Positions 10,622-22,171 of a stretch of 60,000 nt of DNA are shown here, piece after piece. Every line of letters begins with the position of its first letter. Positions within the stretch are counted from its first letter, which is position 1. The notes beneath the pieces are model-generated. The model saw only the letters and a program-made list of their open reading frames with translations, was not told where the DNA came from and made no database searches. Origin of the DNA: Polytrichum commune (taxonomy: Eukaryota; Streptophyta; Polytrichopsida; Polytrichales; Polytrichaceae); NCBI GenBank assembly GCA_950295325.1, contig OX485806.1, positions 53,503,169 to 53,563,168 on the forward strand, given 5' to 3'. The position numbers were made by a program, and so were the translations under genes.

Positions 10622-13600
10622 TTACATCAGATCCGAATCACTGTGATCACCTGATGATGAAGGCATTCTAGAATCACTAATATCTGCATCAAAGGAGGCC
10701 TGACCATCAGATTCTAAAGCTTCTATATCCAAAAACTCTAAAATTCTTCCCGGACGATATTTAGATGTAAAAGTCTGATAAGAACCTCCAGCTAGTTGAT
10801 TAGCAATATCATTTGCATATGTAGGAAGTTGCCAAGACTTTGGAGGGCTGGGATAGAATTTAGGGTCACAAAAAAAAGGCGGTGAATAGGATAGCTCAAT
10901 TTATCGCATTTGCAAATGCCAATGGTACCATGTTCATAACTCAACTTTATAAGAAATGACAGCAAAAAACATAACACAGGTAAGAGAATTTGTGGACCTT
11001 ACTCACTTAGTAAACCGAGATTTTTTGACAATCCTCTCTACGGGGATATCTTCACCCTCAGGATCCTCTAAACGGGTGACACGGTCTTCAAGAGTGACTT
11101 CAGAGGCTGCTCTAGAGATAATCAATGGAGCAAGTAAGGCCTCAAAAATATCAACATCAGCCTCTAATGCCGCAATGTGACGGTGCACATTGCGGCATGC
11201 ATGAATGGAAGATCCTGCAAATAAAGAAGTTGGAAAAAAATTAGTACAAAAACAACTATGAATTTTGTAGACCAAAACAATATTAACGATTAACCAACTG
11301 AAATGGAAGATTACAAAGACATACCGGTCGCTGCCGTGCAATCTAGAATAATATCCCATGGGGAGCTACATGCTTCAATTAGCATTTGCATTAGAAGCAC
11401 GGACTTTTCACGAGGCCCTCGCCATGGTGTGGATCCATTAGTTAGCTGGTCCTCACGAGAGACCAAGTTCTGGAGAATATCATCCCGTGCAACATCCACC
11501 CCATAAGGATCCAATGCAGGGACATGGCGAAATGAAAACTTCGATGTAGGTGAACCCGGCACGCTCCTGACCGCCAATGAAATACCGAACCTCATGGTCT
11601 ACAATGTACCAGACATAAAGAACAATATTACTTTACAAAGTAAACAACACAACTGCGTGAGTATAATACTTAGGTGGGTCTACACTCAGAACTACCTTAA
11701 GGATTAAATTGAAACTGAATGCGGTGATCAGCAAGAAGACATAAGCTTTATCTTACAGTTGATGCTGGATTTATTGGGGATGTGAGATAAAGGCGGTTCA
11801 TTCCCCACCACTCTTTCCGAATTGCAAAACCATACGATTTGCAATATCCAAGAATATTGGACTTCGTACTCATGCGAAAAGGGTGAAACAAAATAATTGC
11901 CCCGTCGTCGTGCAGATGTTCGTCGGCAAAGTCAAAGAGTGGTTGTAACCACTCTTTCAATTCTTGATTCCAAGCGGGAATGGACGACGGTGGGTCTGAT
12001 ATGCCAGGAACAAGAAGACCTTCCGGTATATCTACAAGAATCAAGTCCAAACAGGGATGGTCCTCCGGAGAACCCTTGTAGTGCCGGGTTTTGTCTTTTG
12101 AGTGCTGCACAATCAAAGGACCGAAAAAAACATTCATAATGAAATATAGGAATGAGACTGATTCCTAACTTGGACTCAAACTTTAAAACCAAGTTTAAAA
12201 GGAAAACCCCTAAATAACCTACCAGATTGAAATCAAATTCACTCAAATATCAAACTACGAACCCCCTACAAGGTTCCCCTCAACCCCCACATACCCTCAC
12301 AAACATATCAAAATCACTCAAATATCAAAGGCCAAAAAAAGACAAGTTTTCTGAGACGTACATTTCAATTTCAGATTAAAACCAAAACTTAATAATAACA
12401 CCCTATCCCCTACCACATTCCCTAAACCCCCACCTACCCTCAGACTCAAATCAAATTCAGTTAGAATATCAACTCTTAACCCCCTACCAGATTTTCCTCA
12501 ACCCCCAGCCACCCTTAGAATCAAATCAAATTCAGTCACATATCAACTCCTAACCCCCGAACCAGATTCCCTCAACCCCAAGTCAACCTCACAGTCTTAT
12601 CAAAATCACTAACATATTAGACCCCAAAAAGAGTGTCTCGGAGTCGAGACACCTTTTATGAGTCCTACATTTCAATCTCAGATTTTTAGAAAATTCAAAA
12701 TTTGACACATCTACCCCCTACCAGAATCCCCTCTTCCCTCATCCACCCTTAGACTCAAATCAAATTAAGTCACATATCAACTCATAACCCCCTAACCAGA
12801 TTCCCTCAACCCACAGTCAACCTCAGAGTCTTATCAAAATCACTAACATATTAGACCCCAAAAAATGTATATCAGGGTCGAGACACCTTTTATGAGTCCC
12901 ACATTTCAATTTCAAATTTTTAGAAATATCAAAATTTGACACATCTTCCCCCTACCGGAATCCCCTCTTCCCTCACCCACCCTTAGACTCAAATCATAAT
13001 CAGTCAAATATCAACTCCTAACCCTCGAACCAGATTCCCTCAACCCACAGTCAACCTCACAGTCTTATCAAAATCACTAACATATTAGACCCCAAAAAAT
13101 GTGTATCGGGGCCGAGACACCTTTTATGAGTCCTACATTTCAATTTCAGATTTTTAGAAATATCAAAACTTGACACATCTACCCCCTACCAGAATCCCCT
13201 CTTCCCTCACCCACCTTGAGACTCAAATCAAATTCAGTCACATATCAACTCCTAACCCCCGAACTAGATTCCCTCAACCCCAAGTCAACCTCATAGTCAT
13301 ATCAAACTCACTAACATATTTGACCCCAAAAAATGTGTGTCGGGGCCGAGACACCTTATATGAGTCCTACATTTCAATTTCAGATTTTTAGAAAAATCAA
13401 AACTTGACACATCTACCCCCTACCAAAATCCCCTCTTCCCTCACCCACCTTGAGACTCAAATCAAATTCAGGCACATATCAACTCCTAACCCCCGAACCA
13501 GATTCCCTCAACCCCAAGTCAACCTCATAGTCATATCAAACTCACTAACATATTAGACCCCAGAAAATGTGTGTCGGGGCCGAGACACCTTATATGAGTC

Positions 13601-14712
13601 CTACATTTCAATTTCAGATTTTTAGAAAAATCAAAACTTGACACATCTACCCCCTACCAAAATCCCCTCTTCCCTCAACCACCCTGAGACTCAAATCAAT
13701 GGAAGTACAGTACCCGGTCCTTAGTCTCGGCCCCCACGTTGTCAAATTCCGTTCCTTGGTCCGCCATCCCTAAAGCCGTTCACCCGCACCCATAAGCTCA
13801 ACCCTCAACCCTCGTCCTCACCTCCTCACCTCCTCACCTCCTCACCTCCTCACCTCCTCACACTCAACCCTCCTCCTCACCCTCACCCTCAACCTTCACC
13901 CTCACCTTCGCCGAGTATAGGTTCCATAATATTTCAATTCACACCAAAAATTTACATTCAATTATTTATGGGTGGGACAACCTACCTCTTCCCTAAAGTG
14001 TTGCTCTTCATTGTCCATGTTGGCTTCTCGAAGATCACCCACATCAGCGCCGCGATCAAATTCTCCTAGGCTCTCTCAAGTATATATGTCCTGTGCTCAT
14101 TAGCTATGAAGTTGGCCTGAGACAACGTTAGCTTTGCAAAGCTACCTAACCCTACACCAATGGCCCTAAAAGTCACCAATTGAGTCCAATCTTTACAAAC
14201 CTGCTCCTCACTCTCATATGATGTGGAGGCACTTGAGGCTGCCCCAGGTTGAAGTTGTGTCTGCGTAAGTCGTTGTTCTAGATGCCCAACCCAAACCCAA
14301 TTCACAATCCCACACCAAAGATAAAATACAATATAAAGGAGCCGATGGAAATTAATGTTTATCAACTATTCTAATTACCGTGAATACACATAAAAAAAAT
14401 GGCATTAGGTTTGCAGATAATCAACACCTCACTGCCCCCTTTGTCAACTTGGTTCTCTTCCTCCGATACAGGAAATAAAACGATGGGAGCTACCGCTGAG
14501 ACATCAAACGTTTTTTCTCCTTTGGAACCTCTACCTGTGCCCCTAGCAGAATTAAACACTCGTCTACCCATTGTTGTCCGCAAGTTGTACGGCGTCCCTA
14601 TGCTCTCTCGTGATTCGAACCTTTGCCTTCTCTCAATACGCCTTTGTTTTTCAATATTCCTTCTAACTTCTCGATCTGCTCTCGCTCTCGACCTAGTGTT
14701 CATCTCTAACAA
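10622..14712 (-). CDS. Methyltransferase-like protein, class beta (permuted) fold
   Basis: Six-exon model on the minus strand: 14712-14433, 14277-14201, 12104-11757, 11598-11325, 11214-11007, 10847-10622. All introns are GT-AG, phases are consistent throughout (1, 0, 0, 1, 2), and there are no stops; about 470 residues. The first two exons give a very basic Arg-rich N-terminus. Exon 3 holds LDLILVDIPEG (motif IV position, but DIPE instead of DPPY) and LHDDGAIILF (motif V/VI-like). Exon 4 holds PWRGPREKS then DIILDCTAATG; exon 5 continues GSSIHACRNVHRHIAALEAD, together resembling the lysine-containing motif X and motif I of class beta DNA methyltransferases. Exon 6 ends in an acidic Asp/Ser tail. 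The same exons and phases recur in the broken paralogue at 55933-57174, supporting real coding. Alternatively exons 1-2 form a separate gene. Substrate and activity are unknown; the altered motif IV is a warning. Confidence 0.68.
12300..13700. repeat. Tandem array, 230-240-bp units with palindromic core
   Basis: About five to six units, C-rich on the plus strand. Each contains an inverted motif such as GTGTCTCGGAGTCGAGACACC (near 12632, then degenerate or variant copies near 12865, 13107, 13334, 13564). The later units are the most alike, suggesting recent local amplification. In the favoured gene model the array lies wholly inside the 2.1-kb third intron of the methyltransferase-like gene. 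Confidence 0.8.
13815..13862. repeat. CACCTCCT microsatellite
   Basis: Five to six direct copies of an 8-bp CACCTCCT unit, followed by degenerate CCCTCA repeats up to about 13912. Confidence 0.85.
14066..14712 (-). CDS. Alternative model: separate small basic protein
   Basis: If exon 14277 is not spliced at 14201 it runs on to a stop at 14066. That gives a two-exon frame (14712-14433, 14277-14066) of 163 residues. The first 60 residues are rich in Arg (MNTRSRARADREVRRNIEKQ), the end is neutral, and no domain is recognised. Splicing at 14201 (CAG|GTTTGT) into 12104 is also in phase, so the same exons may instead be the N-terminus of the methyltransferase-like protein. Only transcripts can decide. 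Confidence 0.4.
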
Positions 14713-15076
14713 TACCGAAGCAAACAGTTCTTATATATCATTGTCAAGTCTGTCATAATTTACATCTTTGCGCCATCATTATGTTCACATTTTGGATAAT
14801 TATGTTCTCATTGGTTTTAGATAATTAATCTGAGGCTTCTTAAATAATCCCTCGGTTAATCCACACTGCATTAATACACTACAAAAGGCGCCGCTAAAAC
14901 CTCTTTTACATATTCCAATCTTGCCATGTCAGATATTTGGTGGTGCTAAAGGACTGAGTATTGCTGTCTTACATTCTATTCCTACATGAAACAAATTGTC
15001 CAGCATTTCCATAAATAAATATTGACTATGTATTGATCTAACAAGTTGTCAAATATTTGGGTATTGGTGTCTACCC
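14713..15076. promoter_or_regulatory. Divergent intergenic region of the MULE
   Basis: 364 bp between the start of the minus-strand gene and a plus-strand ORF, AT-rich. It is the natural place for promoters firing both ways, but no specific element is claimed. Confidence 0.3.
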
Positions 15077-15589
15077 TTGGTGTATATAATACCCGATTAC
15101 TTGTACCCATTCCTTCATGTCATCTCATCATATTCTTCTCCAATGGGTACTGACTCAAGTCTCCCAAGCCTTGCTCCTTTAGGTGCCCCTAGTTCCTCTC
15201 AAATTCACACCACGTTGTCCATCGATGGTTTTGCAGACGTCAACAACATGAAGATTGCTCAGTTGACTCCGGCGATCGTCCCACATGACTGCTCAATTAC
15301 TCCGGCGGTCATGGTTCAGAGTCCACATGCACGGACTCCATCTTCGCAAGAGGATGTTGCAATGTTGATAGAGGACAAGTCTACTTTACAGACTCATGCC
15401 TATTCTAAAGTAGGGATTATTAAACCGGGCACTTACTCTAGATCTCTATTAAGGAGTGCCCCATGTCCCAAAGGTCAGGGACTGGGTTGCAAAGGATGCA
15501 CTGCAGTTCATAGTTTACGGATTGACCATTGTCATAAACATGACCGTGACAAAAATGGCAAAGGTCCCCATAAGCGTCTTCGTCGCTAA
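15077..15589 (+). CDS. Hypothetical protein with Cys/His-rich basic tail
   Basis: An open frame of 170 residues; a more likely start is the Met at residue 23 (15143), before GTDSSLPSLAPL. The N-terminal two thirds are Ser/Pro/Thr-rich and look disordered. The last 45 residues hold a Cys/His cluster (CPKGQGLGCKGC, then H, H, C-H-K-H) and end in a basic run, KGPHKRLRR. This could bind metal and nucleic acid, but I know no matching family. It lies between the divergent methyltransferase-like gene and the transposase and points the same way as the transposase, so it may be a MULE accessory gene or an upstream exon of the transposase. Confidence 0.45.
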   Translation: MVYIIPDYLYPFLHVISSYSSPMGTDSSLPSLAPLGAPSSSQIHTTLSIDGFADVNNMKIAQLTPAIVPHDCSITPAVMVQSPHARTPSSQEDVAMLIEDKSTLQTHAYSKVGIIKPGTYSRSLLRSAPCPKGQGLGCKGCTAVHSLRIDHCHKHDRDKNGKGPHKRLRR

Positions 15590-15683
15590 TCAGAATGTAG
15601 CATTCTAGTGTTTAGAATTTATTATTGCATAGCTACTATCATGCACTCCACATTATTCGTGGCGGCCGTTATTCTTATGACCT

Positions 15684-16125
15684 TATTTGCCAATATATAT
15701 TATAATGTCCCTTACATCCACTAAATGGTTCACGTGGTCTCTAGTGTATTTATAATTACGGCGCTCGCCTTTCAGCATCATGTTTATTCTTAATATATCT
15801 ATATTGGAATGGCTAGTAGGTCAGGGAGGGATTAATAAGGGATAGATTTTGATTTTGATTTCTGGAATTCCTAGTCTTGGCCCCGATACGCTCTTTTCAG
15901 GTTCAATTAGTGAGGCCAGAGAGGGTTTAGGCTAGGCTTGGGGTGGGATTAGTTTGATATAGCTTTATTGTAGTACACTGTAATCCTACATGCCCTATAT
16001 ATTTGCCTATATATATTATAATGTCCCTTACATCCACTAAATGGTTCACTTGGTCTCTGGTGTATTTATAATTACGGCACTCGGCATTCAGCCTCATGTT
16101 TTTTCTTAATATATGTACATTGGAT
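15684..16125. repeat. 120-130-bp direct duplication upstream of transposase
   Basis: 15684-15808 and 16001-16125 share the string of motifs ATATATTATAATGTCCC, CACTAAATGGTTCAC and GTGTATTTATAATTACGGC, offset by 316 bp with about 10% divergence. It sits just upstream of the transposase start, so a duplicated promoter segment is one reading. The rest of 15590-16255 shows nothing else. Confidence 0.7.
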
Positions 16126-17969
16126 TGGCATATGATCATGACTAACTTAAGTAATTGCTGCAGTGCATTTTCAGTTCTTAATCATGTTGCTATCATGAGT
16201 CGGCTTATTATTTGACTACTAATCCAAGTCTCCGCCGTCTTTCACATATTCCCTCTTGCCATGGCCTGCTCATCACATCACTATATACACAGCCCACTTT
16301 CTGCTCAGCTTAAGTCCATTGCCCGTTTGGCCAACTCGCATTTACATTCCTTCTACAATGGCCACCATCCGAGCACTGCACCATTCCATCCCCCTTATGA
16401 TCCCTCTAGGAGATGATGGTCTAGCCAAAGTCGTAGAGTCATTCCTTAGTTTGAGGTTTAGATTCCACCCATACTCAATTCATGTCGAGGAAGAGGTCTT
16501 TAATGACAACGGTGACTTGAGTCACACTGTCCTTCAGATGTCCTTTCGCATTGACGATGGTAGAGTTTGGTTCTTGCTCCCTGCAAAGTACAAGGCCATA
16601 GGCGTCACCGAGTCGGAGATGGCCACCACAACCGTGTTGCTAACACCAGGCGTGTCCCTCACGTCCACCACGCAGGCTCCTCTTCTAGCGACGGTCAAGA
16701 AGGAGCCCGACATCCAAGAGGTTACCTATCTCAGCGATGACTCTGATGATGATGTGCCACCTGCCTCTGACTTTGCCTCACTTACCCCACCTCCATCGCA
16801 GGATCAACCCTTCATCAATCCTCCCAGGATTCCACACTCGCCTACTGTAAGTCAACCATCTACTTCCAGACCCCCAGTTCACCCAGGTGTGTCTATAGAT
16901 CGTCCCAGTGTTGTCCACCACTTGAAGTTGCTTGCAACCCGACCAGGGTCCAAGAACATCCTCAAGAGTATTGATTATGAATTTGTTAGGCATGAGAAGG
17001 TTGAGTTCCTCCCTTCTGTTTTTGACGGCGACGTCATCTTTGAGTTCCCTCCTCTCGGAGCTGATGCTTCCCATTCCCATGCTAGATTCATGTTCGGAAT
17101 GGACAAGCATTTCGACGGTCATGCTTGGTGTAGGACAAAGACGTCTAACATTACCAATGATCTCGGCTTGACCTTCCGGTTTTCATGTTGTGTTGGCCAT
17201 CTACGTTGTAATAACGAGGGCTGTGATTACCTCAACCGCCCCAATCGGGCCACTACCGTCAACGAGACCGAATGGGAAGGCTGTACCGCCTCACCCTTCT
17301 CCGCAGGAGCTGATCCCCCAGCTGGGTCATCTCTCGTTTGTAAGGTCTGTAAGACACCACCCTACTGTCTTGATACTTGCCAAGCTAAGATGTACTATGT
17401 TCTTGGCAAAGGTGACATGACCCGTGCATGCATCCATATGGGTCATCACCATCACCCTGTTTCGCAAGGTGTATGTAGAGAGTCTAAGGTCAAAATTCAT
17501 GATCTCATTGGTAGAGAGGTTGAGAGGACTCCCACCGCCACCAACTCTGCCATTGCATTGGCTGCAAGTAAAGAGTTCCTGGCCAAGTATCTTCTACGCA
17601 TGGGATCTGATCCCAATAAAGTTATGGACCTGGAGTCCATGAAGTTTGTCATGGACAGGTACCAACACCTCAGCACCCCGAGTATTCGAAACATAGTCAC
17701 TTCCTTCAAGCGCATTGGGCGAGGGGGGATCATTGACAGCATCACCGGACTGAGAGGTCCTAGCAGTTGGCCCTATGTGCAAGAAAACAAATTCCCAGGC
17801 CAAGGAAAACTATTGGAGAAAGTCTATGTGTTCAAGATGTCCGAGGTGGGCCCTGGCTTTGGAGTGGACCTTGTCAGGAGAATGCAACCACACGGTGATT
17901 TGCAGGATGCTTGGGTCATGTTTGACCATGTCAAGCATGTCAAGGGGTGGACAACCATGGCTTGCCATG

Positions 17970-18941
17970 TGTCGCAACCCTTGCTAGCCCCCTTAGCAAT
18001 CTTGCCAATTTTCTTTTCTAGCAAAGGTTACGAGCGCTAACCCTTCGCATACCGCCATGCTAATGGTTAGCTCCTCTTACCCCGGACCATTAATTCAAAG
18101 GAGGGGAACCAACCCTCCTACTTGCTTTCGGGACTCACCCCTTAATCGGTAACCCATTTCTTCGATATGGACTTCCATCCATGGAAGTCCAATCCTATGT
18201 TGATCATCGCGTTGCCGGAGCAACACTACAACAACCCGAACCATACTAGGCAACTATGGCCTCACAATGGGCCAATGCCCATGGAGGCCTTGCCGTTCGG
18301 CCTCGGGTGGGTGAGGCCACACCACCTCACCCATATAAGCCTCTAGGACTTCACGCGGGGCCCCTACCCCACCGTCAACCAACCTCTTGTCTCTCTACCA
18401 AGAGTTGGGGCCAAGTGGACATTTTCCTTTAGCTGCTGGGCCTAGAACCCCCCAGCAGCTCCAGACCATCATAACTTCCGTGTATGATGTCTGATCATAG
18501 CAACCAACCACTCCATCTTCATCTACGTTTCACGTAGATGCCGATGGACTCCTCACTTGCCCTATTCGGGCAAGTCTTGAGGAAGTTATGCCTGTTTGAA
18601 CCTTGGCAGTCCCGGGAATCACTCCCAGGCACTGCTGCACCAGGGCGCTGTCCCGGGACAGCGCCCCACTCAAATGGCCATAACTCCTAGCTCACACCTC
18701 GGATTGAGGTGTCCTTGAGCATTCTAGAATCACCACGCTATGAGCTACGCATAGCTCATGGCCTTACCCTCATGCTTCCTAGTCTCAGTGGGTGGGAGGC
18801 GTTCCCAACGCCTAGGGCCATCACCCACACTAGGATCACTTGGGCCCTCTCACCAATGGCGCCACAAGTCCCGGGTGTCACTCCAGGGTCCCCCTTGTGC
18901 CCATGGTGTTTCGGGCACTCCTCATGGAGAGGTGCGCGACA
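17970..18941 (-). repeat. LTR, outer 3' copy
   Basis: 972 bp. Followed on its plus-strand right by CTCACCCCCACC, which on the minus strand is the purine-rich GGTGGGGGTGAG abutting the LTR start, a polypurine tract. Shares diagnostic variants (AATTCAAAGGAGGGG, CTTCACGCGGGG) with 21200-22171. Confidence 0.88.
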
Positions 18942-19118
18942 CTCACCCCCACCAAACGGAGTCGATGCCCTCATCGACTATACTCTTAGTCGGCACACCA
19001 ATTCTCAAGTTGCCATCCTCTATGGTGCGGCATTGTGTTTACCTTAGGGCGCGACCCCCACAATGCATCTTCAAATTTGGCATAGTCCCAAAGGTGTCGT
19101 TCCTAGGTGGTCCGTTAG

Positions 19119-20094
19119 TGTCGCAACCCTTGCTAAGCCCCCTTGACAATCTTGCCAATTTTCAATTCTAGCAAAGGTTACGAGCGCTAACCATTCGCAT
19201 TCCGCCATGCTAATGGTTAGCTCCTCCTACCCCGGACCTTATAGTTCATAGGAGGGAACCAACCCTCCTACTTTGCTTTCGGGACTCACCCCTTAATCGG
19301 TAACCCATTTCCCCAATGTGGACTTCCATCCATGGAAGTCCAATCCTATGTTGATCATCGCGTTGCCGGAGCAACACTACAACAACCCGAACCATACTAG
19401 GCAACTATGGCCTCACAATGGGCCAATGCCCATGGAGGCCTTGCCGTTCGGCCTCGGGTGGGTGAGGCCACACCACCTCACCCATATAAGCCTCTAGGAC
19501 TCTACACGGAGCCCCTACCCCACCGCCAACCAACCTCTTGTCTCTCTACCAAGAGTTGGGGCCAAGTGGACATTTTCCCTTAGCTGCTGGGCCTAGAACC
19601 CCCCCAGCAGCTTCAGACCATCATAACTTCCTTGTATGATGTCTGATCATAACAACCAACCACTCCATCCTCATCTACGCTTCACGTAGATGCCGATGGA
19701 CTCCTCGCTTGCCCCATTCGGGCAAGTCTTGAGGAAGTTATGCCTGTTTGAACCTTGGCAGTCCCGGGAATCACTCCCAGGCACTGCTGTACCAGGGCGC
19801 TGTCCCGGGACAGCGCCCCACTCAAATGGCCATAACTCCTAGCTCCCACCTCCGCTTGAGGTGATCTTGAGCATTCTAGAATCACCACGCCATGAGCTAC
19901 GCATAGCTCATGGCCTTACCCTCATGCCTCCTAGTCTTTGTGGGTGGGGAGGCGTTCCCAACGCCCGGGGCCCTCACCCACACTAGGATCACTTGGGCCC
20001 TCTCACCAACGGCGCCACAAGTCCCGGGTGTCACTCCGGGGTCCCCCTTGTGCCCATGGTGTTTCGGGCACTCCTCATGGAGAGGTGCGCGACA
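19119..20094 (-). repeat. LTR, middle copy
   Basis: 976 bp, distinct in sequence from the two outer LTRs. Left flank GTTAG, right flank CTCAC, so no target duplication. It too is preceded in sense by the polypurine tract, and the 177 bp on its left (18942-19118) repeat the 177 bp on its right (20095-20271). Confidence 0.88.
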
Positions 20095-21199
20095 CTCACC
20101 CCCACCAAACGGAGTCGATGCCCTCATCGACTATACTCGTAGTCGGCACACCAATTCTCAAGTTGCCATCCTCTATGGTGCGGCATTGTGTTTACCTTAG
20201 GGCGCGACCCCCACAATGCATCTTCAAATTTGGCATAGTCCCAAAGGTGTCATTCCTAGGTGGTCCGTTAGCGACCTTGGATCTCTCCTCCAAGGACCTA
20301 ACCTACACTAGACCCACCTACTTTGGGATTCACTTGGGTTGCCCCTCCTTTGGGGCCTCCCCCGTTAGGCTCCACTAGCCTAACGTGACACATCTAGGCG
20401 AGACCTCAACGCTTCCACTAAGTTGTCTCGGTTGCAACTCCGAGATGGCTTTCCATTGTTAAGCCACGCCTCGATCGCACGGGGGTGATGCCAAGTCCCG
20501 CCCGACTCGGTTCCCACTTTGCTCTTTCGAGACATGGGTTCATGACTCCCATGCGCCAACTCTCGTTAGCTCGCGGGTAGCACTTTTATGAGCACGCGCC
20601 ATCACCTTGCCCCCGCCCGGACAAGCCCACAACTAAGAAGTTTCTTGGTTTTATCCAAGGCCCCTCCAAGCCATGGCCCCCAATTACTCGGCTTACCCAA
20701 CCTAGTTTGGCATATCTATTCCCCCTCTTCCATTAACCAAGCACAAGTACAAGACTAGGACCTCATCTCATACTTTTCTCTTTGCACCACTAAAGTTTGG
20801 ACTTTATTCCCTCAAGCCAAAGAACAAGTTCATGTTGTGGAGCAATTAGCCTCGAAGCTAAGTGTGCTACTAGCGTCTCTCCCCCACTAAAGGAGATTGA
20901 TGTCCTCATCAATGCCTACGCTTCATTTTATTGGAATCCTTAGCCTTAGTTTCTTCAAAGTGCTTTACCAACTCCTTGCCGTTCATCATGTCTCTTGCCG
21001 CGACCCAAACGGCTTCTTTCTCATGGTATCCTCACCATTTCACCAAGTACTCCTTTGTACATTTTCTTTCATTTTCACTTGGGCTTCCTACACTTGAGGA
21101 TGCCCTCTTACCTCATGTTCCAAATGACCTCCACAAGGTCGGGACGTGGCCTAATCACTTGCTTGTGATCGGGCCACAAGGTGTCGTGCTAAAATGAAG
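20095..21199 (-). pseudogene. Gypsy chromodomain and 3' region remnant
   Basis: On the minus strand the text resembles the VHPTFHVSFLKPF tail and chromodomain, followed by the 3' untranslated region. It is a third copy of the sequence at 3926-4610 and 30350-31427. The 5' LTR abuts it directly, with no PBS or gag between. Confidence 0.75.
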
Positions 21200-22171
21200 T
21201 GTCGCAACCCTTGCTAGCCCCCTTAGCAATCTTGCCAATTTTCTTTTCTAGCAAAGGTTACGAGCGCTAACCCTTCGCATACCGCCATGCTAATGGTTAG
21301 CTCCTCTTACCCCGGACCATTAATTCAAAGGAGGGGAACCAACCCTCCTACTTGCTTTCGGGACTCACCCCTTAATCGGTAACCCATTTCTTCGATATGG
21401 ACTTCCATCCATGGAAGTCCAATCCTATGTTGATCATCGCGTTGCCGGAGCAACACTACAACAACCCGAACCATACTAGGCAACTATGGCCTCACAATGG
21501 GCCAATGCCCATGGAGGCCTTGCCGTTCGGCCTCGGGTGGGTGAGGCCACACCACCTCACCCATATAAGCCTCTAGGACTTCACGCGGGGCCCCTACCCC
21601 ACCGTCAACCAACCTCTTGTCTCTCTACCAAGAGTTGGGGCCAAGTGGACATTTTCCTTTAGCTGCTGGGCCTAGAACCCCCCAGCAGCTCCAGACCATC
21701 ATAACTTCCGTGTATGATGTCTGATCATAGCAACCAACCACTCCATCTTCATCTACGTTTCACGTAGATGCCGATGGACTCCTCACTTGCCCTATTCGGG
21801 CAAGTCTTGAGGAAGTTATGCCTGTTTGAACCTTGGCAGTCCCGGGAATCACTCCCAGGCACTGCTGCACCAGGGCGCTGTCCCGGGACAGCGCCCCACT
21901 CAAATGGCCATAACTCCTAGCTCACACCTCGGATTGAGGTGTCCTTGAGCATTCTAGAATCACCACGCTATGAGCTACGCATAGCTCATGGCCTTACCCT
22001 CATGCTTCCTAGTCTCAGTGGGTGGGAGGCGTTCCCAACGCCTAGGGCCATCACCCACACTAGGATCACTTGGGCCCTCTCACCAATGGCGCCACAAGTC
22101 CCGGGTGTCACTCCGGGGTCCCCCTTGTGCCCATGGTGTTTCGGGCACTCCTTATGGAGAGGTGCGCGACA
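21200..22171 (-). repeat. LTR, outer 5' copy
   Basis: 972 bp, nearly identical to 17970-18941 (a few substitutions such as CTCCAGGG/CTCCGGGG), consistent with the two LTRs of one recent insertion. Confidence 0.88.

Larger units (their letters stand above)
17970..22171 (-). mobile_element. Internally deleted gypsy element with three LTRs
   Basis: Inserted in the transposase exon. The outer LTRs (17970-18941 and 21200-22171) are both 972 bp and nearly identical. Flanks share ATG (17967-17969 and 22172-22174); the right side keeps ATGTC, so a 5-bp duplication with a 2-bp loss on the left is likely. On the minus strand the order is LTR, integrase/chromodomain end (21198-20880), 3' region, polypurine tract, LTR, a 177-bp repeat of the 3' region with its polypurine tract, LTR. 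Gag and most of pol are gone. Confidence 0.8.

Noticed and set aside
11897-12246. Plus-strand ORF and second minus frame over the methyltransferase exon
   Set aside because: The minus frame 12104-11757 is supported by the paralogue and intron phases; the others are not.
18709-20378. Long plus-strand ORFs such as those at 18758, 19938 and 21988
   Set aside because: They lie within the LTR and recur in every LTR copy in both orientations, with stops in different places; no domain is recognisable.
17970-22171. Simple insertion of one solo LTR in the transposase
   Set aside because: Two matched LTRs bound internal gypsy sequence with a polypurine tract, so it is a deleted full element plus an extra LTR.
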